DNA of 64,000 nt. It comes from Neobacillus pocheonensis (GTDB lineage Bacteria; Bacillota; Bacilli; Bacillales; Cytobacillaceae). Below the pieces are notes generated by a model. It saw only the letters and a program-made list of their open reading frames with translations, did not search any database and was not told the DNA's origin. Positions 28,738-38,200 of this stretch are shown here, piece by piece. A program made the position numbers and the translations under genes. The stretch is from positions 558,001 to 622,000 of the forward strand of contig JAMQCR010000002.1 of assembly GCA_023702235.1 (NCBI GenBank). Direction: 5' to 3'. Numbering within the stretch: the stretch's first letter is position 1; each line of letters opens with the position of its first letter.

Positions 28738-29048
28738 TTGAGCAAGGAAGACTTCTATAGTGTTAGAATGAGAGCTTCTGAGAATGGAGCCCATGAACAG
28801 GGGGGCAAGCATATTTCCGGTGGGGAACTCATCTCTACCTACGACAATTTGAAAAATGCTGTTAATGTCCTGCTCGAAAAGGCATTAACGCATTCAAGAG
28901 GCCCCTGAATTTTTGCAGATTCAGTTTGAATTAATAGATAAACCAATAACAAAATTAAAGCCAATACCGATTGGTACAAATGAAGTGGAATCTGTAGAAG
29001 AAGGACAATCAATCGCTCGGAGAAAGAAATCACAAAAGAAAACATAAA
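28738..29048 (+). pseudogene. bioW: 6-carboxyhexanoate-CoA ligase (pimeloyl-CoA synthetase), truncated and frameshifted
   Basis: Starts at TTG 28738 after GGGAGGG. MSKEDFYSVRMRASENG, GGKHISGGE and LLEKALTHSRG match BioW. A one-base loss at about 28906 (GGCCCCTGA) shifts the frame, which continues EFLQIQFELIDKPITKL and PIGTNEVESVEEGQ. It stops at 29046-29048 after only about 100 of roughly 255 residues. The rest of bioW and the genes expected between it and bioB (bioA, bioF, bioD) are gone, with a short unassigned tail before bioB. Confidence 0.88.
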
Positions 29049-29109
29049 AAAAAATGGTAAAAGAACACATAGATGTAGCATTACTATTTAACGGAATGGA
29101 GCTAAGAAA

Positions 29110-30117
29110 ATGAATAAATGGTTAAAGCTTGCAGATCAGGTATTAGAGGGAAAGGAAGTAACAAATGAGGAGGCTCTTTCAGTCTTAGATTGTCCAGATG
29201 ATGATGTATTATTGCTCATGCATGCTGCATTTCAAATTAGAAAGAGCTATTACGGGAAAAAGGTAAAGCTTAATATGATCATGAATGCAAAATCTGGACT
29301 TTGTCCGGAAAATTGCGGCTATTGCGCTCAATCTTCTATTTCAACAGCCCCCATTAATACTTACAGAATGGTAGATAAGGAAACGATCCTTGAAGGAGCA
29401 AAGCGTGCCCATGATTTAAATGTAGGGACATACTGTATTGTGGCCAGCGGCAGAAGGCCATCAAATAAAGAGATTGATCACGTGGTGGAAGCAGTAAAGG
29501 AAATAAAAGAAGCTTACGGATTAAAAATCTGTGCTTGCCTAGGGTTGTTGAAGCCAGAGCAAGCGAAGCGCCTAAAAGAAGCCGGGGTAGACCGTTACAA
29601 CCATAATATCAATACATCCGCGAGCAACCATGCAAACATTACCACATCACATACGTATGATGATCGCGTTTATACGGTTGAGACAGTAAAAGGCTCTGGT
29701 ATGTCACCATGTTCAGGTGTTATTGTCGGCATGAGGGAAACGAAGCAGGATGTAGTGGATATGGCTAACAGCTTAAAAGCTCTTGATGCGGATTCCATTC
29801 CAGTTAATTTCTTACATTCCATTGACGGTACTCCACTACAAGGAGTAAAGGAATTGAATCCACTTTATTGTTTAAAAGTGCTAGCACTATTCCGTTTTAT
29901 CAATCCAACTAAGGAAATTCGAATCTCGGGTGGACGCGAAGTCAACCTTCGTTCCTTACAGCCTTTAGGGCTATACGCAGCCAACTCGGTTTTCGTTGGC
30001 GATTATTTAACAACAGCTGGGCAAGAAGAAATGGAAGATTATAAGATGTTACGTGACTTAGGATTTGAGGTAGAATCAGTAGAAGAAATGAAAGCTAGCT
30101 TAGCATCAGAAAAATAA
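29110..30117 (+). CDS. bioB: Biotin synthase
   Basis: 335 residues, full length. Radical-SAM enzyme that inserts sulphur into dethiobiotin. The [4Fe-4S] motif is seen in SGLCPENCGYCAQSS. YNHNINTS and PVNFLHSIDGTPLQG are further BioB landmarks. It remains behind the BirA-controlled promoter at 28649, but its upstream pathway partners are deleted or truncated, so biotin synthesis from pimelate is not possible from this locus alone. GGAATGGAGC lies before the ATG. A hairpin follows at 30133-30162. Confidence 0.95.
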   Translation: MNKWLKLADQVLEGKEVTNEEALSVLDCPDDDVLLLMHAAFQIRKSYYGKKVKLNMIMNAKSGLCPENCGYCAQSSISTAPINTYRMVDKETILEGAKRAHDLNVGTYCIVASGRRPSNKEIDHVVEAVKEIKEAYGLKICACLGLLKPEQAKRLKEAGVDRYNHNINTSASNHANITTSHTYDDRVYTVETVKGSGMSPCSGVIVGMRETKQDVVDMANSLKALDADSIPVNFLHSIDGTPLQGVKELNPLYCLKVLALFRFINPTKEIRISGGREVNLRSLQPLGLYAANSVFVGDYLTTAGQEEMEDYKMLRDLGFEVESVEEMKASLASEK

Positions 30118-30132
30118 AAGAGTTTAAAAGTT

Positions 30133-30162
30133 TTACAGAGATGTGGGTGATGCATCTCTGTA
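30133..30162. repeat. Hairpin between bioB and the bioI remnant
   Basis: TTACAGAGATG and CATCTCTGTAA are perfectly complementary. There is no T-run, so it is a weak terminator at best or an mRNA processing/stability element. Confidence 0.5.
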
Positions 30163-30192
30163 AGACACGTGATTATATTTTAGGGGACTGGC

Positions 30193-30737
30193 ATGAAAAC
30201 GGATTTAAATCAAACATTACCACTTTCATTTACTACTCCTGAGTTTTTTCAAAATCCTTATCCATTCTATGAAAAGCTTCGATCCAAGCATCCAATCTTT
30301 TGGGGAATCTGTTAAAGTATCTAGGATGGTATGTGACAGGATATGAAGAAGCGATTACCATTCTCAAAGATACTCGATTTAAAAATCGCATCCTGCTTTT
30401 AGCTGCTCATATTTTTTCGATGACGGTGGCAGGGGGAGTTGTGGCAACGGAAGAAGAGATTTTGAAATCAAGATATATCTTCATTACAATTGCGCCTTTT
30501 ATGATTATTTCAATAATTTTGCCACTTATATTAGGAGTATTTGGACTATTAACACCGACATTAAAATTTTTGATAATACTAAATTCAATGGCATCATCAG
30601 TTGATATGCTTAATCTCCTTCTTGTAATAAAACAGTTACCGAAAAATGCAACTTTAAAAAGTAATGGACCAGACACTTATTGGAAAAACATACAAATGAA
30701 CGAAAAGTGTAAATATAACGAAAGTCACCGTATTTAA
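30193..30737 (+). pseudogene. bioI: BioI cytochrome P450 N-terminus joined to a DUF3267-like membrane protein
   Basis: From the ATG at 30193 the sequence EFFQNPYPFYEKLRSKHPIF and, one base over, GWYVTGYEEAITILKDTRFK are the first 65 residues of BioI, the P450 that makes pimeloyl-ACP from fatty acyl-ACP. At about 30385 it passes in frame into a hydrophobic sequence with two to three membrane segments (ITIAPFMIISIILPLILGVF), resembling the end of DUF3267 proteins. The haem cysteine region is missing. The second part is only tentatively named. Confidence 0.78.
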
Positions 30738-30784
30738 ATAAAGGGAGATTTTTCTATAATACCTTTGCAGAATAATTATTGTAG

Positions 30785-30848
30785 AGCCATCTTCCGTAAT
30801 AGGGCGCGCTTCTTTAACAAGAAGGCGTCTTCTTTTATTGGGTCATAT
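30785..30848. repeat. Interspersed hairpin repeat, copy a
   Basis: TAATAGGGCGCGCTTCTT ... AAGAAGGCGTCTTC, then TTTATTGGGTCATAT. It is a diverged member of a family also found at 31720, 33193, 37851 and, in part, 62008. It may serve as a terminator. Confidence 0.55.
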
Positions 30849-30977
30849 AATTTGGTGAAAGTTATTTAATTAACATTGAAAATAAGAATAAAAAAATGAT
30901 AAAAGTGCTTGAACCTAACGCGACGTCAGGTTGTATAGTAAAGTTGCCGGCAATAATTAATCGTACGAAATGAGGGG

Positions 30978-31706
30978 ATGATCATAAAAAGAAAATGGAA
31001 AGTTGGAGAATTAGCAAGGCAAACCGGATTAACGGTACGTACACTTCACCACTATGACCAGATTGGCTTATTTTCTTCTTCCGATGTTACAGAATCCGGA
31101 CATAGAATTTATATCGAGGCAGATATTACTAAATTACAACAAATCCTATCGCTCAAGCAATTAGGATTTACCTTGGAAGAAATTAAAGAAACGATTGATA
31201 ACCCTAATTTTAACCCAATTGGAGTAATTAAATTTCAATTAGAAACGGTCAAAAAGCAAATAGGTGTACAAGAACAGTTGTACAGTCGGCTAGAAGGCAT
31301 GTATGAGCTCCTTTCAAATCAACAAGAAGTTCAGCCTGAACAATTTATTAAATTAATTGAGGTGATTAATATGAGTGAAAAATACTTTACGCAAGAACAA
31401 TTAAAAAAAATGAAAAAACAGACAGAACATTTCAGTTCGGAAGAAAAAAAGGAAATAGAAAAACAATGGTCTGAGCTAATTGCTAACATTCGTACTGAAT
31501 TAGAAAAGAAAACTCCGGCTAATCATCCCGGAATTATAAAGTTGGCTAAGCGTTGGCAAGAATTGACTAACAAGTTTACTGGGGGTGACCCTGAGATCAT
31601 CAAAGCTGCTGAACGTTTCCATGCAGAAAACCCAAATAATCCACTACTATATGGAGTAGATGGGGAGCTTTATAAATATATTCAAAAAGCTATGTCACAT
31701 ATTTAA
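30978..31706 (+). CDS. MerR-family activator with TipAS-like drug-binding domain
   Basis: 242 residues. Residues about 6-75 are the MerR winged helix (KVGELARQTGLTVRTLHHYDQIGLF). A coiled-coil dimer helix follows, then a C-terminal region (FSSEEKKEIEKQWSELI ... GGDPEIIKAAERF) like the TipAS fold that binds thiopeptides or other ligands. Such proteins activate efflux or their own genes. No partner gene remains beside it. GAGGGG overlaps the start closely; an ATG a few codons later is possible. Confidence 0.87.
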   Translation: MIIKRKWKVGELARQTGLTVRTLHHYDQIGLFSSSDVTESGHRIYIEADITKLQQILSLKQLGFTLEEIKETIDNPNFNPIGVIKFQLETVKKQIGVQEQLYSRLEGMYELLSNQQEVQPEQFIKLIEVINMSEKYFTQEQLKKMKKQTEHFSSEEKKEIEKQWSELIANIRTELEKKTPANHPGIIKLAKRWQELTNKFTGGDPEIIKAAERFHAENPNNPLLYGVDGELYKYIQKAMSHI

Positions 31707-31719
31707 ATTTAATTTATTC

Positions 31720-31772
31720 TGCAATCGGGAGCACTTGTTAAGTAAGTGCTCCTTTTTGAATTGGGCTAAATT
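31720..31772. repeat. Interspersed hairpin repeat, copy b
   Basis: GCAATCGGGAGCACTT ... AAGTGCTCC, TTTTTGAATTGGGC. Here the arms have changed together (GGAGCACTT/AAGTGCTCC), so the hairpin is kept while the sequence differs from the other copies. It lies right after the MerR gene as a terminator. Confidence 0.65.
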
Positions 31773-31883
31773 GTCAAGTAACGAACTTTTTTGTCACGTA
31801 TTTTTCGATAAAATCATTACTGATTCACTCAACTTTCGCAGAGTAAAAAGGTTATTTGATCCTTATTCGATATGGCCTAACGG

Positions 31884-32099
31884 TCATTCAGTTATGTTCC
31901 TTGACAATAAGCTTAGACAAGAGGCTATGCCAAAACGTAATGCTATCAAGTTAAACCCTTGAAAAGAATCGAGACCCAGCTTCATAAACAAATATGATGA
32001 ACCCCAAATCATAGTAACGATCAGCATCATGAAATCTGCTTTTAATTGAGTGCCCAATTCTATCCCGTTTACTATCCCGAACAATTTATTCCGATTCAT
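31884..32099 (-). pseudogene. EamA/DMT-family transporter, N-terminal fragment
   Basis: MMLIVTMIWGSSYLFMKLGLD and LIALRFGIASCLSLL are the first two membrane helices of an EamA drug/metabolite transporter. It stops after 71 residues; a whole protein has about 300. It is divergent from the LysR gene, a very common arrangement. Confidence 0.78.
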
Positions 32100-32186
32100 T
32101 TTTTGATTACCTATCTTTCACGAATTGATTATTTATTAGTATAATTGTAAAATAAAAATTAGAAAAATAAATGTTTTTAAATATTT

Positions 32187-32205
32187 ACATGAATTAAATT
32201 CATGT
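32187..32205. promoter_or_regulatory. Palindromic operator in the LysR/EamA divergent region
   Basis: ACATGAATTAAATTCATGT is a 19-base palindrome apart from its centre. It ends eight bases before the LysR start codon. Confidence 0.6.
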
Positions 32206-32212
32206 GAAATGA

Positions 32213-33112
32213 GTGGTCAAACTGTCTCTTGCTAAGTTTGAGATATTTAGTACCGTTGTGGAATTAGGGAGCCTCACGAAAGCGGGCGAAACACTCGGTT
32301 TAACTCAATCCGCTGTAAGTCATGCCATTGCCGGCCTTGAATCAGACTGGGGATTTTCTATACTCAATCGAGGACGTTCAGGTATCCATTTGACCAGTAA
32401 CGGGGAGCTCATCTTAAAATACATACGTGAAATTCTAAAATGGAACGAAGAAATGGTTCAAGAAATAGCTAATATCAATGGTCTGGAAATAGGTACAGTA
32501 CGGATTGGAACGATTTCGAGTGTGTCTATTCACTGGCTACCTGAAATCATGAAAAAGTTTAATGAATATCACCCTTCTATCGAAATCAAACTGATGGAAG
32601 GGGATTATGATGATGTCGAGCATTGGATATCAAATGGTTTGGTTGATTTTGGATTTGTGTCTCTACCGACTTCGCAACATTTTGAAGTGATTCCCTTAAA
32701 AAAAGATAGAATGCTCTGTATCCTCTCAGATGAACACCCTCTCGCTGAACAAAATAAGATTAGTTTTGAAATGATCAAAGAGGAGCCTCTAATCAAGTCG
32801 AAAAAAGGGAGCGATAACGATTTAATACGAATTTTAAAAGAAAACAATGTTACCTCTAATATAAAATATGAACTTATAGATGACCAAGCAATTATTTCAA
32901 TGGTTGGAAATGGTATGGGAATCAGTATACTTCCTGAAATGGTTTTACATCGGGTTCCAACCAACGTTCGAATTCTTAAAATAGAGAGAGAAAATTATCG
33001 TACAATTGGTATTGCTGCAACATCTTTTAAAACCCTTGCTCCGGCTACGAAAAAGTTCATTGAATATCTCAAATCATGGTTAATTGAGCCTACACGCTTC
33101 AATACGATTTGA
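32213..33112 (+). CDS. LysR-family transcriptional regulator
   Basis: 299 residues with the N-terminal helix-turn-helix (FEIFSTVVELGSLTKAGETLGLTQSAVSHAIAGLE) and a periplasmic-binding-protein-like effector domain. It begins with a GTG at 32213 without a clear ribosome site, probably because the operator crowds the start. Its likely target, the divergent EamA transporter gene, is only a fragment, so the regulator is an orphan. Confidence 0.87.
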   Translation: MVKLSLAKFEIFSTVVELGSLTKAGETLGLTQSAVSHAIAGLESDWGFSILNRGRSGIHLTSNGELILKYIREILKWNEEMVQEIANINGLEIGTVRIGTISSVSIHWLPEIMKKFNEYHPSIEIKLMEGDYDDVEHWISNGLVDFGFVSLPTSQHFEVIPLKKDRMLCILSDEHPLAEQNKISFEMIKEEPLIKSKKGSDNDLIRILKENNVTSNIKYELIDDQAIISMVGNGMGISILPEMVLHRVPTNVRILKIERENYRTIGIAATSFKTLAPATKKFIEYLKSWLIEPTRFNTI

Positions 33113-33192
33113 ATTTCTAGTTACTTCACAAACGAGTAGCTTTAGAAAAAATACCCAAGGAGTCATTATGCTGTTCTTTCATAATTTTAAAA

Positions 33193-33255
33193 CTTCAACA
33201 ATCGGGCACATTTCTGGAGCAGGAAATGCGCCCTTCTTAATAAATTGGGCCATTT
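33193..33255. repeat. Interspersed hairpin repeat, copy c
   Basis: CAACAATCGGGCACATTTCT, then AGGAAATGCGCCCTTCTT, then AATAAATTGGGCCATTT. Closest to copy d at 37851. Confidence 0.7.
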
Positions 33256-33284
33256 AGACATAATGAACGAAACGGCTCCCATCG

Positions 33285-33323
33285 CTTAACGTAGGTTGCA
33301 CTTGGTCATAATGTTACTACCCA
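33285..33323 (+). repeat. 39-base repeat of Tn3 terminal type next to the IS110-family gene
   Basis: On the minus strand it starts TGGGTAGTAACATTATGACC and ends CCTACGTTAAG, the layout of a Tn3-family end with one changed outer base. Confidence 0.5.
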
Positions 33324-33370
33324 AAATAAAAAACCGAGTGTAGAGCTACACGCGAAAAGGAGTCGTTATT

Positions 33371-34498
33371 ATGAAGGATGTTCAAAAATTTGTTGGTTTA
33401 GACGTATCTAAAGATACTATTGCTGTTGCGATTGCTGACCCTGGTCGTGGTGAACCTAGATTTCATGGAACTATTCAAAATAAACCAGAGGATATTCGCA
33501 AACTAATGAAAAAGTTAGGAAATCATGAAAATTTACTTGTTTGTTATGAAGCAGGACCTACTGGGTATGGAATTTATCGATTACTTCTATCTTTGGACAT
33601 TGAATGTATGGTTGTTGCACCCTCTCTTATCCCAAAGCGTTCGGGCGATCGCGTCAAAACAGATAAAAGGGATTCTACTAGATTAGCTCAGCTACTTCGT
33701 GCTGGAGAGCTTACTTCTGTATGGGTTCCAGATGAAGATCATGAAGCACTTAGAGATTTAATCCGTGCTCGTCATGATGCTCGAGAAGATTTACAAAGTT
33801 CTCGCCAGAGACTTGTTCACCTCTTACTTCGTCATGAAATACGTCCTCCGCAAGGAGTTCGAAATTGGTCCGTAAAACATCGTGAATGGTTAAAACGATT
33901 AACATTTGAAAGAGCTTCTCAGCGTATTGTTTTTCAAGAATATCTCCATGCCATTTATGAAGTTGAGGAGCGTATGAAACGACTAGAAGCTCAAATACAT
34001 GAAGAAGCCATTCAAAGTGAACATGCTCCCGTCATTCAAGCGCTACAAACATTAAGAGGAGTCGCAGAAGTAACTGCTGTTACATTAGTAGCTGAAATTG
34101 GACAATTCTCTCGCTTTTCAAATCCAAGACAACTGATGTCCTATGCTGGTCTCGTCCCTAAAGAATACTCGAGTGGATCTAGTCGTTGGCAAGGCTCAAT
34201 TACTAAAACCGGAAACGCCCAAATTCGTCGTTCAATAGTAGAAGTTTGTTGGTCTTATCGCCATCGACCATCTCTTAAAGGCGAATTGCTTAAACGTCAA
34301 GAAGGTCAAGATCCAGAGGCAAAACGTATTGCTTGGAAGGCTCAACACCGTCTTCATATGAAATATCATCGTATCTCTGCTAAAGGAAAGGGTGGAAAAG
34401 TAGCTGTTGTTGCTGTCGCCAGAGAATTACTTGGATTTATTTGGGCTATCGGTTGTGCCATTGAGGATAAGCAAGTAATTGATTTGAATGTTGCTTAA
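33371..34498 (+). CDS. IS110-family transposase (DEDD type), intact
   Basis: 375 residues. The N-terminal RuvC-like DEDD domain has the acidic residues in FVGLDVSKD, CYEAGPTGYG and KTDKRDSTRLAQLLRAG. The C-terminal transposase-20 domain has LQTLRGVAEVTAVTLVAEIG, RQLMSYAGLVPKEYSSG and GNAQIRRSIVEV, with the serine expected near the active site. AAAAGGAG precedes the ATG. IS110 elements use a structured RNA from a non-coding end to choose target and donor. The long structured 3' flank at 34571-34746 is the better candidate here, as in the IS1111 subgroup. Confidence 0.93.
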   Translation: MKDVQKFVGLDVSKDTIAVAIADPGRGEPRFHGTIQNKPEDIRKLMKKLGNHENLLVCYEAGPTGYGIYRLLLSLDIECMVVAPSLIPKRSGDRVKTDKRDSTRLAQLLRAGELTSVWVPDEDHEALRDLIRARHDAREDLQSSRQRLVHLLLRHEIRPPQGVRNWSVKHREWLKRLTFERASQRIVFQEYLHAIYEVEERMKRLEAQIHEEAIQSEHAPVIQALQTLRGVAEVTAVTLVAEIGQFSRFSNPRQLMSYAGLVPKEYSSGSSRWQGSITKTGNAQIRRSIVEVCWSYRHRPSLKGELLKRQEGQDPEAKRIAWKAQHRLHMKYHRISAKGKGGKVAVVAVARELLGFIWAIGCAIEDKQVIDLNVA

Positions 34499-34570
34499 GT
34501 AGATTAAAAATTAAACTATGTAATAAATTTTCTATCGAATAATATCTTTGTGATTGAAAATTGAAGATTT

Positions 34571-34746
34571 GGCTCGAAGGCAAACTCCCGGGAAGGAGAA
34601 CCCTCATGTTCCATTATGCACTAGGTTCGAAGAACCGAACGTGCGCCTTTAGTCAGAGGCAGCTCCGTGACGGATGTAGTGAAATGTGGTACCCAACCCA
34701 CGCATATCAGTTTGTATACCACCGTCAACGTTTTTGCCTTCGTGCC
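34571..34746 (+). ncRNA. Candidate bridge/seeker RNA region of the IS110-family element
   Basis: 176 bases bounded by GGCTCGAAGGCAAAC and GTTTTTGCCTTCGTGCC, which pair imperfectly, with inner complementary parts (AGGTTCG/CGAACGT, GTGGTAC/GTATACCAC). It lies 73 bases after the transposase stop, has higher GC than its surroundings and no coding potential. That this is the guide RNA is inference from position. Confidence 0.4.
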
Positions 34747-34790
34747 AAGTTTTTAAGGTTATCCATATTCAACTTTTAGGATTGTATCCA

Positions 34791-34844
34791 TTTCGGATTT
34801 AGCTTATCAAGGGAAAGTGCGCCCTTGACAAGCTAAATCCGAAA
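34791..34844. terminator. Long hairpin downstream of the IS110-family element
   Basis: Arms of 23 bases (34791-34813 and 34822-34844) pair with one mismatch; the core is TCGGATTTAGCTT/AAGCTAAATCCGA. There is no T-run on the plus strand. Confidence 0.6.
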
Positions 34845-35031
34845 GGATATTTGATTTGTAAGTTGAACAAGGAATAACTCTATTCATTGCTGAATAAAAC
34901 ACCATTTAAAAACATTTGTGTGTGGTGGGTTGACAGTTTCGTTCATATCAATGGAATAAGAAGTTATATAAAATGCCATCTCTTTTATGTAGCCATTTTA
35001 GAATGGTAATGTAAAGATAATGTTTAATACC

Positions 35032-35963
35032 TTAATTTAGCTTTGTTTTTTCATAAATTTCTATTAAAGCCCTGGCATTCATACTTAGATAGCGTTCCTT
35101 TTTATAGGTAAACACTAAGGTGCGGGTAGGATTTGAATCTAATTTAAAATAAGTAAGGGAACTTTGATAAGTACTTCGGTGAATCACCATTTCAGGAACT
35201 ATTGTTATGCCCAGACCATGCCCCACAAGAGATTGGGCTGTTTCAATACTGCTTGTTTCATAAGCAATCTGTGGTTCAAATCCACCTCTCGCACATATTT
35301 CCAATACTGTGCGACGAAAACCATATCCTTGTTTCAATAAAATAAATGGACAATTTGTAAAATTCTCAATAGGTAAGTTATTTTGTTTGATTAATATAGA
35401 AGAAGACATGATTTGTTTTACTTTTATTGGCATCCAATGTTGTTGTTCTTTTGGTAATACAAGATAGAGTGGCTCAGTAAGCATTGTTTTCGTATTTAAA
35501 CGGAAATCTTCTATAGGAAGAGACAATATAGAAATATCAACCACCCCCCTCGCAGTTATGTCTATTAGCTTTTCTGTTGATTCTTCAATTAGTTCGATCC
35601 CAACATTCTCATACTGTTCTTTATAAGTTTTAAGAAGTGGAGGCAGAATATGTCCTCCCGAAATAGCTGTTGAGCCAATCCTTAATTCCCCCTTATTCCT
35701 TCTTTTCGTTCAAGAATCTCACGTTTTAGATCATCACGCATTTGTAATATCTTCTCAGCTTGTTTCACAAACACAAGACCATCAGAAGTTGGTTCTACTG
35801 GATAGCCAGGTTTTCGATCAAATAAAGATACTCCAAGCTCTTGTTCCAATTTGGCAATTTGTTTACTTAAGGATGGCTGTGCAATATGAAGATTGTAAGC
35901 AGCTTTTGTAAAACTCCTTGTTTTATATATTTCCAATGCATATTCAAATAGTCTCATGTCCAT
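35032..35963 (-). pseudogene. LysR-family regulator, split by one frameshift
   Basis: 35682-35963 encodes the helix-turn-helix (ALEIYKTRSFTKAAYNLHIAQPSLSKQIAKLEQELGVSLFDRKPG). After a one-base shift near 35690 the effector domain continues (GELRIGSTAISGGHILPPLL, VDISILSLPIEDF, ETAQSLVGHGLGITIVPEM) to 35032. The total of about 305 residues is normal. No divergent target is obvious, since the methyltransferase on the right is itself interrupted. Confidence 0.85.
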
Positions 35964-36079
35964 AAGATCCCTCCATAGCCTAGGGCTATCAATATAATAG
36001 ATTATATATCTTAGTCGAATAAATGTTTATAGATTATGATGAAAATAACAATATCTCAAAATTAAGGGAGTGTTATTAC

Positions 36080-36847
36080 ATGAGTTCTGTGAATGTTTGG
36101 AATGCAGACTTGTACGATCATAAATTAAGCTATGTATCTAGTTTTGGCAAAGGAGTAGTTGAGCTACTTCATCCACAAAAGGGAGAGAAAATACTTGATT
36201 TGGGTTGTGGAACGGGAGATCTTACATACGATATTTCTAAGTCAGGTGCAATTGTGAAGGGAAGTGATTTCTAAGGTGAAATGATTGAGAAGGCGCGCAA
36301 AAAGTTTCCTCAAATCCCATTCATTGTTGAAAATGGAGAAACATTTAGAACAAATGAAAAGTACGATGCTGTTTTTTCGAATGCAGCCCTTCATTGGATG
36401 AAAAATGCCGAGAAAGTGATCGAATCTATTGAGCTAGCATTACATCTAGGTGGTCGGCTTGTAGCAGAATTTGGTGGGAAAGGAAATGTCCAAACCGTCA
36501 TTCAGGGAATAGCAGAGGTGCTTTATCAAGAATATGAAGTAAATGTAATGAAAAGAAACCCTTGGTATTTCCCAAGTATAGGGGAATATAGTACTTTACT
36601 GGAGCAGTACGGATTTAAAGTATCATACGCTCATCATTTTAATCGACCTACCCTGTTACCAGATGGAGAAAAAGGGTTATATCATTGGCTGGATGGTTTT
36701 GCAAATGACTTTTTCCCTGAATTCTCTAAAGAAGAAAAAATGGCTATTCACGTAAAAATAAAAGATAAGATTCAACCAGATTTATTTAAAGATGGCATAT
36801 GGGAAGCGGATTATAAACGAATCCGAATTATAGCTATTAAGAAATGA
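36080..36847 (+). pseudogene. Class I SAM-dependent methyltransferase with one in-frame stop
   Basis: 255 codons in one frame from the ATG at 36080. EKILDLGCGTGDLTYDISKSG is the SAM-binding motif I. The next acidic strand, VKGSDF, is followed directly by TAA at 36272-36274, then GEMIEKARKKFPQIPF, FSNAALHWMKNAEKV and a normal C-terminus resembling trans-aconitate methyltransferases. This is a nonsense change rather than a shift. GGGAG precedes the ATG. Confidence 0.83.
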
Positions 36848-36922
36848 TAATTAATAGTCCTCCTTTGCTAAACAAAATTGAGGCGAAAGGTATTCGAAAA
36901 AAGTAACTAATTAAAGGGGGAA

Positions 36923-37738
36923 ATGAATATGGAAATAAATATTGCACAAAACCGTGCTGAATTATCAGGAAAGTTAACAAATGTATTGAATTCCAGATCA
37001 TTACAAAATTCTCTACAAAAGGCTTGCTGAAATATTGACTGCAGGTATGACGGTTCTTGATGTTGGTTGTGGCACAGGTGCTATTACACGTGGAATTGCA
37101 GAGACAGTGGCCCATCAGGTCGTGTAGTAGGAATTGATAATAATTTAAATCTAATTGAAAAAGCCCGACAATCGCATGCTGGGATACCGGGATTAACATT
37201 TGAAATTGGTGACATCTATAACCTTGACTATGAAGGTCAGTTTGACATTGTAACTTCCTCAAGGGTGTTAATTTGGCTTTCTGATCCTTTAAAGGCATTG
37301 AAAGCGATGAAATCTGCGGCTAAAATTGGTGGCCGTATCCTAGTTGCAGATTATAATCATGAAAAAATTGCATGGAACCCACAGCCACCTTCTAGTATGC
37401 TTTCTTTTTACTCCGCTTATTTAAAGTGGCGTTCCGATGCAGGTATGGATAATTCAATTGCCGACCACCTTTTAGAGATGTTTAAAAAAGTCGGTATTAA
37501 AGAAATCTTCGTAACCCCACAACATGAAGTAATAAAGCGAACTGACCTTGATTTTCAAACTCGTATTGGAATATGGGCTGATACTGCGTCAAGTAGAGGA
37601 CCCCAGATGGAAAGAGATGGGTTTATCACCGAAAAGGAATATAGAAAAGCAGAAAAGGAATACAGTGAATGGATGTTTCAGGATGCACAATATTTAAAGA
37701 TGTATATGTTAGCAATTGAAGGTGTGAAACTCCCATAG
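36923..37738 (+). pseudogene. SAM-dependent methyltransferase, frameshifted in the first third
   Basis: The start MNMEINIAQNRAELSGKL (GGGGG ribosome site) is followed by segments in changing frames that read LAEILTAGMTVLDVGCGTGA and ITRGIAETV, then from about 37105 a stable frame SGRVVGIDNNLNLIEKARQS, FDIVTSSRVLIWLSDPL, GGRILVADYNHEKI. At least two indels. Overall size of about 270 residues. Substrate unknown. Confidence 0.8.
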
Positions 37739-37850
37739 TTAAATAAATTTTGTAAAACAACTCTATTGTGTTACTAATTTTATAAAAAAGTGAAGTCAAA
37801 GAAAAATAATAAAGCTATATTAGACATTTTTTTAAGTTTGTTAACTTACT

Positions 37851-37911
37851 CCACAATCGGGCGCATTTCTAGAGCAAGAAATGCGCTCTTCTTAATGAAT
37901 TGGGCCATATT
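37851..37911. repeat. Interspersed hairpin repeat, copy d
   Basis: CCACAATCGGGCGCATTTCT, AGAAATGCGCTCTTCTT, AATGAATTGGGCCATATT. The rest of 37739-38200 has no gene that could be supported. Confidence 0.7.
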
Positions 37912-38200
37912 GCGGAATAAAGGGGAGGATTAGTTCTTCGGTAATATACTTAGTCCACGTTTTCGAAGGGATGCGGGCAAAAGAACCCAAGGATTAAAGT
38001 AAATTCCCCTAGAGGATTCCTATTATTCTATTGCTTTCAACAAAAATAGGTGGATGAAAAAAGTCCAGAAAAAAAGGATATAAAGAATATTGTGTAGAAT
38101 AGAGATTTGGAAGCAAATGGATCAAAAGAACAAATTAAATTATTTCATTTCTGATCGTTCTAAAACTTTTTTCAATTTTAAAAACAGAGTGGAGTGAGCT

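Noticed and set aside
33371..34498. CRISPR or other defence role for the IS110-family protein
   Set aside because: The protein is a standard DEDD transposase of full length, and there are no repeat-spacer arrays in the window.
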